From Anisakis pegreffii (taxonomy: Eukaryota; Nematoda; Chromadorea; Rhabditida; Anisakidae): a DNA stretch of 64,000 nt. The stretch covers positions 1 to 64,000 of the forward strand of contig JAPYMA010000391.1 in NCBI GenBank assembly GCA_035041965.1. The letters run 5' to 3'. Of this stretch, positions 13,092 through 23,500 are shown in pieces (position 1 is the stretch's first letter; every line of letters starts with the position of its first letter). Below the pieces are notes generated by a model, which ran no database searches, was not told where the DNA came from, and saw only the letters and a list, made by a program, of their open reading frames with translations. The position numbers and the translations under genes were made by a program.

Positions 13092-13284
13092 CTGTAAACG
13101 TTTGTGCTCAATTAATAATCCGAATTTCGTTGGTAACAAATCACTCGCATACTTCTGAATCTTGGATCATTTTCGTATTATACCCAAATTTTTGGTTGCA
13201 GTATCAAAGGTTACCACGCATACGGCCACCCAGAACCAGGCGCTGAACTTTTATTGATAGTGTTCAGTCTGACAGGCACTAAGA

Positions 13285-13548
13285 GTGGATAAGATTCAGT
13301 GCAGAGTTGTCAGCAAGTTTTTGGTCTTGGAAGGGACTACAACAGATGAGATTTTCTAATGTTTAGTCGAAGCATACCAGGCCTCTGCTCTATCGAAAGA
13401 AATTGTTCTTCGCTGGGCAGCTGAGTCCAAGCTGAATAAAAGGTCGAGGGAAGATGGCCATTGGATGGCCGGCCGCTAGAGTCGGTTTCTGAGAAAAACG
13501 TCCAAAGAATTGAGGACCTGGCAAGGGAATACCGGCACGTATTAATTC
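13285..13548 (+). pseudogene. Decayed mariner transposase, N-terminal DNA-binding part
   Basis: The conceptual frame starts VDKIQCRVVSKFLVLEGTTT, continues DEIF-stop-CLVEAYQ and ALSKEIVLRWAAE, then shifts frame near 13487 to ESVSEKNVQRIEDLARE. This is the layout of the two helix-turn-helix units of mariner transposases (EKIEHRxVIKFL..., then ...TVxxWxxEFKRG.ESLEDxxRxGRP). At least two in-frame stops and one frameshift are present, and no DDD catalytic domain was found, although remnants may run on to ~13740. It is a dead fragment that stands alone. Confidence 0.65.
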
Positions 13549-16500
13549 TTCCATTTCTCTGTTGGACCTACTATTTCTAATGTTGTTATTTCCTCTACCT
13601 CCCTAGCCCTTTCATTTAAATAACTAACTCTCTTCTCAGTTATATGATTCGTAAAGTGAGTGCTGGACGCGAAGATTTTAATGGAAGCAGAGAAAACGAC
13701 TGCATGAAATTGCTTGCTTGAGGACATTGAAAAATTTTAACTGATATGTTTTCCTTAGACCCAACTGTTGTATTTACTTCAGACTGAACGCAAATTGCTC
13801 TTATCCCCGCCAACTACAGAAAATTGTTCCCAAAAAATAACTCCCTTTAACTGTCACTTAATTCAGCTTTAAACTCAAAATTTTGTTTTACTTTTGATAT
13901 CCATTGATCTCGACTTTTGCTTTGAACATCACCTGTTCAAAACTTTGAACATAGGAAACTGTCTCCAAGAAATCTGCACTCTCAATCAGTTCTTATTGCG
14001 AGCAATGCAAAATTCTCTTTGCGTTTGAACCTCAACGCTCTAACCATAGTGAGTTGTTTTTTCCAAAGCTTCAGTTGGTAAACAAGATTTTCTCACACCC
14101 CCTTCAACATTTACCACTTTGTACTCTCAGATCAAGTCATGAAGAATCAAATTCCGAGAAATACTGTGTTCAGTGAAGAAAGTTGGAAAAGCTTTCAGCG
14201 GTTCCGTTAGCAATCAAACGAACTACTCGACACAGCTGAACGGACGAGTGCTCTGTTGAATAGTTCAACTTTTTCGAAACATTTTGTGCTTGGAAATGAA
14301 GAATTACTTGGAAAAGAAGTGAGTTAAAAATGATGAGTACATCAACTGTTCGTTTCACTTGAACGAAATGCATAAAGCGCACTTGAACAGCTGTTTATAA
14401 ATTCGAATGGAATGATGTTAGTTTTGCGAAGGTGAACATTTTTCGCGTATGGAACTTATCCCTTTTCATCGATATTTACTTCATTTTGTTTACTTGTACT
14501 CCACTGTGCCATATCGATTTTCAAACCGGATTATCGACCGACTGGCGACTAACCGCTAATATTTCCATGTATTAACAATATACCTTCGTTAGATTCATTT
14601 AAATTATTCTATTTGTCAATTGTTTTCGCACAAATAGTTTGTTTCTTTTTCATCTCTTTCACCTTCATTCACTTCTTGTTTTGGTTAAAAATAATGACGA
14701 AGAGTTTCTGTTTACACTGTTGCACATTGAAGAAATAGATGGTGAATTTTTAAGGATTAATTTCATTTTGCATTTATTTCTCGGCGTTACCATTCGATAA
14801 GAAATTATTAAATACTGAATATACGTGCAACATGCATATTATAATAAATATATATGATGGATATTTGTGTTGATTAATGAATGATTGGTTCGCAAATTGT
14901 TGAATATTCTTTCGTTACGATTATTGGTGATGTCACGAATGAACTGCTCTCAGTGCTGCACTTTACAGCAGTTCCAATTGGAAATCAGTTCAGTGCCATA
15001 TGATTAAGTGCAATGCTGCTTAGTTGATTGCAGTTGTTATTAACATATGTTAAACATTCATATGATCGTACTGAACTGATGGCTCGATTATCCATCTACG
15101 TGACTACATGCACCATTAAACTTACATCGTTGTTTAGCGTTCATCTATCCCGCATCAAAATTTCATTTCAGTTCATTCCGAGCGCCACATCTAAAATTCT
15201 ATGATGGTCGCTGACTCTTTAATACTGATTAGAAAATAATTCAGTTCTTTTCTTTTTTCTCTGAATTGCTGCAGTGAATATTCTCAGTAATTGACTGACT
15301 GTGATTTCATGACCCTTCAAATTAGTGATGAAATGAAATCTTTTGCTCCAATAGATAATAAGCAGACATTTGTTAGGCACATTTGAAATACACAGGTATG
15401 ACCAAGAATATCGAATACGAATTCATTTGAATTCGTCATTTAATTAATATCATATTAAGAAAATTTATCCCCTCATTCTCAAAATATTTTAAATATTTTC
15501 TTCTCCCATAGAACTGCTACAATAAAATTTGCCATCGTTAATGTTACATGAAATGAAATAATTCTGAATAATGATGTATACGAAATCAAAATTGCTTTTT
15601 TATTTAGCATTCCTGGTGGTGCCACATATTGATTTGACCTGAAAGTATTAGAGAAAGAGCTTCAAATTTCAGAAGTGCAAAAAAAAATCTTGAGAAAACA
15701 TGAAGAACGGAACAGAATGTACATCGATTAGTGCATTGTGCAATATTATTTTAAAGCGTAGATGAATGGGTGCGAGTTTCGCAAGTTGAAACGAGTAAAG
15801 AGGCACCAATCCAGATGATACTTTACCAGTCCTGAGATGAAAACAACTCGATTGATGGTGATGAAGAGAAAAGAAAAAGAACGATTTGCGATAACGTATA
15901 AATTCATAGACATCGGTCAGATATGACTGTTATTCACTGCTGTGGTGCACGCAGCCCTCTTTCTTATTCTCAGCATTCTTATTCATACCTCTTCATATCC
16001 TGTCCGATCATACTATCGTTTGATCAAATAGGAACCTGGTAAGTTGTAAAATTTGTACAGATGTATTTCAGCGCCTTACAAGCCTAATCATAAGCTTATG
16101 GGTAAGCCTAAGCCTAAGCTCGAGCCTGCTTTGAGTGGATGGAGGCTAAAATACACCAGTGTTAGCTTGTATGTCCGCAATAGTGTTACACGTTCGCGAT
16201 AACTAGAGTCTTGTTTATGTTTCAGTTTCGCCATAAACTTCTTGAAACATTACTCCCGATTATGTATTGATGACCACCGCGATCATCTCGTGATAAGATA
16301 ACTCAAAATCTAAACAAAGCGGTGCTGGATTTGTTATTATGGAATAGAAAATAGATGCAACGTGAATAAATGAACATGATATGTAATCTGACATAACCTC
16401 CACTTCACGAAACACAAATGTTGCCTAGCGTTTTTCGCTACTTCACTAAATGTTTCGCTTCTTTTGATTAGCGAAACAACTTCTTGAAAAACAACAACTT

Positions 16501-16756
16501 GGCCAACAAGTATATACGCATGTTAGGTTAGGTAGAATGTGCTTTGTGCCAGTTGCTTAAAGCTGGAATGTAGCGCACAACGATCATATTATACTCACTT
16601 TCTCATCCGATCAAACTCACACAGACAGATTTCGTTTAGTTCGTTCAACAACGAACGACAACAGAGAGGCTAGAGAGCGCGTAATGAGGCTTTACGTGTG
16701 CTGAATGCATTACATGTGTCGTATCCAGTGTGCATCCCCTTGCCACTTCTAAATTT
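13549..16756. other. Unassigned AT-rich spacer
   Basis: No gene was recognised. The sequence is low-complexity AT-rich DNA with scattered short inverted repeats. Short minus-strand frames at 13542-13727 and 14170-14382 have no supporting splice context. Confidence 0.4.
16082..16130. repeat. Short telomere-like GCCTAA block
   Basis: AGCCTAATCATAAG and GTAAGCCTAAGCCTAAGC contain three or four TTAGGC-type units with variants, similar to the blocks at 5402, 17462 and 21270. Confidence 0.45.
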
Positions 16757-17017
16757 CATCATTGTTCAGCATACTGAATGATGAAATAGCATCACTAGAA
16801 CGCGTCGGAAGCTTGCTCTGCTTTGAATAAAGCAAGCTAGCGTACCAACTATTCTAGGCAAGCCGATTTTCACATCAGTCGTTCACACTCGTCAAATTGT
16901 TCTCATTTGTTCGTTTCTTTCCTGTGCCACATTATTCAGTTCGTGTCGTTTTTTACCAACCGTTTTGTTGATGATTCAATACGTGACAACTGACTGTTAC
17001 GCTAGCTTGCTTTATTC
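16757..17017. repeat. Inverted-repeat cluster
   Basis: GAATAAAGCAAGCTAGCGTA at 16825-16844 is matched exactly by its reverse complement at 16998-17017, bounding a 193-bp segment. Just upstream, at ~16756-16790, is a separate hairpin with ATTTCATCATT arms. The 193-bp unit resembles a small non-autonomous element, but no target-site duplication was identified. Confidence 0.75.
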
Positions 17018-17103
17018 ACTGGAATTATTATATAAACTTGACTCGAAAGTTGTAGTTGTTCACTGAATGTGAGTTGTCAATAAGTGTGGAATCATATCGC
17101 TGA

Positions 17104-17313
17104 AAGTCGTGTTCGTTGGGAATCGGGTACCCGACGGGAAGCGATTCCCCGACAGTTTTACTCATCGATTTTTTGTCGAGGTTCCTCCCTGAAAATTTCT
17201 TCTCGCAGACCCCACCCCCTCTTCGCCCCTGTCTCGGTCAATTCGCTTCCAGACTTTTTATCGAGTCCCTCGTCCATTGCGCTCCCTGCGGGGATTCCCA
17301 ACAACTGTGAACC
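17104..17313. mobile_element. GC-rich element related to the MITE family
   Basis: GTGTTCGTTGGGAATCGGG at the left and a CGGGGATTCCCAACAACTGTG edge at the right form diverged inverted ends. The interior contains TTTTTGTCGAGG and GACTTTTTATCGAG motifs like the 142-146 bp elements, but it is longer. The 130-codon frame across it is probably a composition effect. Confidence 0.5.
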
Positions 17314-17317
17314 ATTA

Positions 17318-18834
17318 CATAAAACGTTTTTGCATGACGGGGATTTTGAATATTTTGCTCGGGATCGCGTGGTAAAAATAAGGTTTTGTTTGGTGAAGTG
17401 TAAAGCTTGTATGGGTGTGTACGCATTGATGTGTTTTAGCCTGGTGCGATCGCATCAAAATGCAATTCATGTTTAGGTTTGAGTGCACGCTTAGGTTAAG
17501 AGTTGTGTTCAGGCTTACACATACAACGGCTGAACAACACTATCTGCAATCAGGGGTTGCCTTTTTATATTTCCTGCGTATCTCCTACTCGTCTGCACGT
17601 CTCATTCCAGTGTTCTGTTTCCTTTCATAAATGCATTGAATGTTCCATACTAGGGTTTTTTTGGAAGATTAGGCCCATGCGAATCAAAATTCACCAAACT
17701 TACTTAGATATGGCATTTAGGTGTCTTGCGCAATAAGTTGGATTAGTACAGAAAAGTCCTTGTGAAGGCAGTTCATATTCACCGGGATGAAATTTTTACT
17801 GAAGAAGTAGATTTGTAGGAATGTTAAATTCCGCAGAGCTGAGCAATAGATTGTTACAAACTCGTCAACGGAGAAGTAGGGTTTTCAGACCGTGTGTGGT
17901 GAAGAGATTAATAGGGGACTCATCGAATATTGAGTTGATCGTTGGTTGGTAGAGAGGGTTTGGCGTCTAGTGGTTTTTGTTTTGCGATTCACCACACCTT
18001 AGATATTTATTACGAACGGAATGGGCATTCGAGTTGACGGGGCACAATCGACGATCGAATTTGATGTACAGGGGAAATCTTGGATTTGGAGATGGGAAAC
18101 GAGACTTCGATTATAATTCAATCACAATTGATTCGAATTTCAACAACAATTACAATAAGATTGAGGTTTTGGACTATTGAGGATGTGGCTCTATGTAAGT
18201 TGGTAAGATTTTTCGAAGGTTGAGGGTAGTTAAGATAAGGTCACAATAAGATGGGTTGATATAAGGATATCGGAACGCATCTGACAATCGAGATATACAT
18301 TAGGATTTAGATGAGAGAACATTAGAGCATTATCAATGGGCCTTATCGTTAGTGTCATCACTATAACGGTTTACGGTATCAGTATTTACACGGGTGACAT
18401 TATCAATTATTGTGTCAATATTTATATGAGTGACGTTATCAATTAAAATAGTAGTTGACATTATAAACAATAATTAATATGAATGTATATGAATAGTGCT
18501 GTCGTTAATAATAACAATTGACACCGATAATAATTAATATTAAGATTGAGACTAATTACATAGATTAGTTGCGAGTTCGCAATACCGTGTTACTCAAATA
18601 TTGGTGGAAATCTCGAAAGATGGGTTGGTAAACATTGCAGTGCAAATCGAAGCGCAGTAACAGATGTAGAACTAGGGAATCAATCTTATGTTTGAAGATG
18701 ATGGTGTATTTGCAGTTGTTGCAAACGTAAACCAAAAAAATCGGGGCCGCATTGTCATTGAATAACGTTTCCTTCTTCTTTCGGAAATGAACATCGAAAG
18801 GAGAAATTTTCCTTGAAATTGCGTTGAATTGCCT
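17318..18834. other. Unassigned spacer with simple ATTATCAAT-like sequence
   Basis: Contains another short telomere-like stretch at ~17462-17516 (TTTAGGTTTGAG, CTTAGGTTAAG, CAGGCTTAC). At ~18100-18540 there is degenerate, internally repetitive AT-rich sequence with repeated GACATTATCAATTA-like words. No gene was recognised. Confidence 0.4.
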
Positions 18835-19070
18835 CTCGTCCTTTGCGGTGGGGATTCATCGACATAGTTATCGCCTTCCCCCTCCTCACTCTCTCGACAG
18901 TTTTGCTCCTCAGCTTTTTCGTCAAGGTACCCCTCTCCCCCAACGAATTCGTTCCCGCAACGAACTCACTCGGTCAGTTCACACCCTAACTTTTTGTCGG
19001 GGTCCTTCCGGCCACTTTGATTCCCGATCGGGTCTTTTCCGACCGAGAATTTGCTCCGCGGCGAACACTA
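18835..19070. mobile_element. GC-rich element abutting MITE copy 2
   Basis: GC-rich sequence with CTTTTTCGTCAAGG and AACTTTTTGTCGGGG motifs ends GGCGAACACTA at 19070. That is the same terminus as the 19079-19224 copy and is followed by GTTAGAAA. The left boundary is unclear, so this may be a longer or compound relative. Confidence 0.5.
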
Positions 19071-19078
19071 GTTAGAAA

Positions 19079-19224
19079 TAGTGTTCGTCGGGGAGTAGTT
19101 TTTCGGACGGGGGGGGGTATCCCCCGCAAAAAAGTCGGAAAGCAAATTGTGCTGGCGGGAGGGAGCGATCCTCGCGTTCCCCGTTGGAGTCTCCGACGGT
19201 GACCCCGTTCCGCGACGAACACTA
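19079..19224. mobile_element. GC-rich 146-bp MITE, copy 2
   Basis: The element begins TAGTGTTCGTCGGGGAG and ends CCGCGACGAACACTA, which are inverted termini. It is flanked by GTTAGAAA (19071-19078) and GTTAGAAG (19225-19232), an 8-bp target-site duplication with one mismatch, as expected for hAT-type insertions. No coding capacity. Confidence 0.8.
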
Positions 19225-19239
19225 GTTAGAAGGATCATG

Positions 19240-20566
19240 AATTTTGTGCTGAATTTCATCTTGTTTGAAGAGTATCGTCAAACTATTTCGGAAAAATCTC
19301 TGAACATCCTTATTGTATAACTAAGGCCACAAGAAATGAAACTGAATTTCACAGTTCCACACGATTTGATTGCCTACTAATAGTAAAGCAATTTGTTCCT
19401 TGCATTTTTGAATATGAAACTGTCAGTCATTTTTGTCAAGAAATTCCAGATGACTCTAACGTTCAAACGTGTTTCTAACTGTTTTCAACTACCACTTACT
19501 TGTTCTCTTTTCAGTCGATTGAAAACTATGGATTGAATGGAGTTTGCTCTCGCAGCGTACTCTATCAAAATCGAATGTTCATTACATCAGCTTGTTTTTC
19601 TTTTTCGTTTCTTTTCCTAGTTGTGTTATTTTGTATCCCAATGAAGTCATTCTTGTTCATGTATTTTTTGTCCTCAACCGCTGAAAACTACTGATTCACA
19701 GCCTGTAAATAAAGGCGGATTAAATCGGTGAACAAATTATGATTATTTTAAATCCGTTTCAAGATAATTTAAACTCACAGCAAAGATTCTCAGCGAGATA
19801 GATTTTATCTGTCTTAGTTAGCTGAATTTGTTTTGCTCGCAGCAAACTCTGAGCATGAGCAGTTTTCGTGGAAACGTTGAGCGTTAAACAAGATCTAATA
19901 CTGCTCACTAACGAAGAAAGGACGTATGTGGTGTTGGGACATATCGATCCAAGCAGTATCATCATTTCTCTTAGAAGGGAGTAGTAAACGATTGTTGTTT
20001 GTGCTTATTGTCTTTTTGCGTGCATTGATTACATATTCTTTACAAAGTGCAGTGTGCGCTCTACTGCTTCGCAATAAGAATCCCTCCAGTTACTTTTTTG
20101 ACTGAACAATCATCGGATGTTATCAGCGATTCGAATATACTTTTTTAATTCTCTATCCTTCAGACACGTCATTTATTAGGTGTATGTAACTTTGTGTTTG
20201 CTATTAATTCACACCTTTTTAGTCTACTTATGTTCATATTTATATTTTACTATGACGTGAAAAAATGATCACCTTTGACTGTGAAGAGGATGCTGAAATG
20301 ATATCGCAAACTTATCATGAACTTAATCGACCACAAACGATGTGCACTTTCACCTGATTGATTTTGATCACACTCGCAGTGACTGTTAAAGAGAATTACA
20401 TAAAGGATGGTTGGTTGATTGAAAGGTCAAATATCATGATTTGAAATCGCTTCCTGAAAACGCTTGTAGCACGTTGTTGAGAATATTCACATGTTATTAT
20501 CGTTGTCGTTAACATGCCGATAGTTCCGTGTGCATAGCCAGTGGTGTTGAATGTAGAACTTCCGAA
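19240..20566. other. Upstream region of the phosphofructokinase gene
   Basis: AT-rich sequence with no recognised gene. It presumably contains the PFK promoter and outron, but no TATA or initiator site could be assigned with confidence. Confidence 0.4.
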
Positions 20567-20576
20567 TCTTTCAGTG
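20567..20576 (+). promoter_or_regulatory. Candidate spliced-leader trans-splice acceptor
   Basis: AATCTTTCAG followed by TG then the PFK start ATG at 20577. A strong TTTCAG acceptor 2 nt upstream of the initiator, with no obvious upstream coding exon, is the usual arrangement for nematode SL1 trans-splicing. Inferred from position only. Confidence 0.45.
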
Positions 20577-23500
20577 ATGACAGAACCCGAGCTATTAGGC
20601 ACATCTCTTGACGACGATTTGGGCCCTTTACCAGATCGAGATGCTGCGCCACCTCGAAGTCGATTCGCTAAAGGTCGATCAGATTCAATTGTGCCAACCG
20701 CAGGCCGAGAAGGTGCAATTATTCAGCCACGGCTTTACAAAGGTCAATCGATTGCTGTTTTCACGAGCGGTGGTGATGCACCCGGTATGTCTTTTCTCAT
20801 TCACTTAATCGCCTCTAGAATTAATACCTCAATAATCGAAACTTGAGCGTTTTACCTTGCAACAACTAGTTAATTAAGCGTAACGTCCAGAATAACTTTC
20901 GTTAATATGGTGGTTGATAATTGCAGGTATGAACAGCGCCGTACGTTCTGTTGTTCGAATGGGTATCTATCTTGGTTGTCGAGTTTATTTCATTTATGAG
21001 GGATATCAAGGAATGGTTGATGGTGGTGATAACATTAAGGAAGCTGACTGGAATGCTGTATCAGATATCATTCAGAAAGGAGGTGAGTGCACTGTGGTCA
21101 TATTTCAATAAAAATTTCCAAGGATTCATTGACATTGTTCTTCAGTTTTCAACCAGTTCTTGTTTCTGACTTTCACAGACCGAACAGAAATTGTTCAGTA
21201 TCTAATCTCATTTTCAGTGTAAAATAAAACTAAAGAACCTCGGAATTCACCCCATCAGTTCAGCTTACGCTCATGAGTTTAATTCCAGGCATAAGACTCA
21301 GCGTAAGCCTAAGGAATAGACTTGAATCAAAAACATAGCTTAACTCAAAGAGATGAAGATAAATGGCATCCGGTAATCTCTGCAGGGTCTAGAGACGGTG
21401 TACGCTTACCACTGCTTTGTTTTTGGAACGGTGCTAAACCGTGCCAAATAATTCAGTTCATTCACTGTTCTTGTTTCTAGGAACCATAATTGGCTCGGCA
21501 AGATGTAAAGATTTTCGCGTGAGAGAAGGTCGGCTTCGTGCAGCTGAAAATCTCATAGCACACAATATCACAAATCTAGTCTGCATTGGCGGTTAGTTCT
21601 CTTCTCGCTGTCAGCTCTTCCACACGAATAAATAATGAAATCTTAATGCCGTGACACTTGCTTCATTAAAAACGTTATTCCCTTTATCACTGAATGTACT
21701 GTACGATTGCGAACAAGTTGGAAATGATTCAATTTTGAAAGTTTTTAAAATTTGAAAACTCACACCAGTTCACATACGTGCAAATTTAGAATGTTTAATA
21801 CTTGGATGACGTTTTGAGTCATTTAGGTTTAGTTAATTTAATTGAATCGTATATTCAGGTGATGGCTCCTTAACTGGTGCGAATTTGTTCCGTCAGGAGT
21901 GGCCAGATCTTGTCAAGGATCTGGTCGAAAAGGGTCGTATCACTCTCGAAAAAGCTCAGCAATGTCCCAATATTCAGGCGAGATATTTGCTATCTTTTCT
22001 GTCGGTATTTGAGGAAGAGCTCAGATAATAAATCTTCAGAAAATATCAATTTTGGGATTTGATTCGAAGATAGCGATTGATGGAGTTAGTTAATGGTTGA
22101 TTCTGTTTCAGATAGTTGGTCTAGTTGGTTCAATCGATAATGATTTTTGCGGTACGGATATGACGATCGGTACAGATACTGCGTTGCAGCGAATTATAGA
22201 AGCCATCGACTCGGTGATGTCGACTGCTCAAAGTCATCAGCGTTCGTTTGTCATTGAGGTTGGTCATTTTTCTTTTATCTCTGTTTTCATCGTCTTTCAT
22301 TGTGACTTAATCATTGAAGCAAGTTCTAAACTAACCATTTTCAATAATTCAAAATGGTGAAAGTTCGTCAAAAAATTGTGTCGTAACTTCTTTCGAAGTA
22401 TACGAGTGGTGTGGTAACGTAATTTTAAATTGAAATGAATGTTCCTCTAAACGAACACAATGCTTCATGTCCGAACAGATACGTAAATATTCTGTTGTTG
22501 AATTGTAATTATATTCGAGGTGATGGGTCGCCATTGTGGCTACTTAGCATTAGTGGCTGCTTTGGCATCTGAAGCCGATTTCTGCTTCATTCCCGAATGG
22601 CCAGCACCTACTGATTGGCCTGATGTGTTGTGCAATAAACTACAACAAATGCGAGCGCAAGGACAACGTCTGAATATTATTATTGTCGCTGAAGGCGCGA
22701 TCGATCGTGAAGGAAAAGCGATCACTGCCGATATTGTACATTTCTTTTCTGATATTTTGGCTAAAATGACTATAAATGACCCGGAAAATGTTGTGATTGA
22801 TACATCGTAAACCACTGAAACTTCAAAAGTTCTTTGTAGGGCCATTTTTTATTGGAAGTTCGAAAATTCTTTGTAGAGCTGAATGAGCATTAGCGATTAC
22901 ACATCTCTTTAACATATGATAAGATTAATCAGAATACGATAGGCAAGAGTTCAGGAGAATTAAAGTTTAATGCCTCGGGTTTAAAGATTGAGTGAACAGT
23001 CTACATGGATAATATTGTTTGATTAAAACTGGTTCTAGTGATGCATCATAGTATTTTAGGTGCGTTCGGTGGTCAAAGATACTCTTCACTATGACACACG
23101 CGTGACCGTTTTAGGTCATGTACAACGAGGCGGAGGCCCATCGGCTTTTGATCGTCTTTTAGGTTGTCGAATGGGTGCAGAAGCGGTACTTGCGTTGATG
23201 GAAATGAAACCCGAGAGTGAACCGTGTGTTATTTCAATTGATGGCAATCAGATGGTGCGTGTGCCACTCATGCAGTGTGTGTTGCGTACGCAAGAGGTGC
23301 GATAACTTTTCACTTTAGTTGATTATTTTTATGTTTGGTTTGATTTTCGAGATAGCACATATTCTGATTGCCTTCGCTTCGTAATCTTTTTCTAGCGGTG
23401 TCTCAGAAGAACCATGATTGATGATAAAATTGACTTCGATACTCTATGAATCACTTGAAGTATGATCTTGGCAATGGCCGTTCTATAAAATTCTAATGTC

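Noticed and set aside
17084..17476. 130-codon plus-strand frame
   Set aside because: It mostly spans a GC-rich repeat element, where stops are rare by composition. No domain or splice context was seen.
18755..19259. Several overlapping 60-83 codon frames on both strands
   Set aside because: All lie in the GC-rich MITE-like blocks, and frames open on both strands reflect composition.
22736..22810. In-frame continuation of PFK exon 6 past 22735
   Set aside because: The extension has no counterpart in the family. The GTACAT donor at 22736 joins in phase to the conserved segment at 23060.
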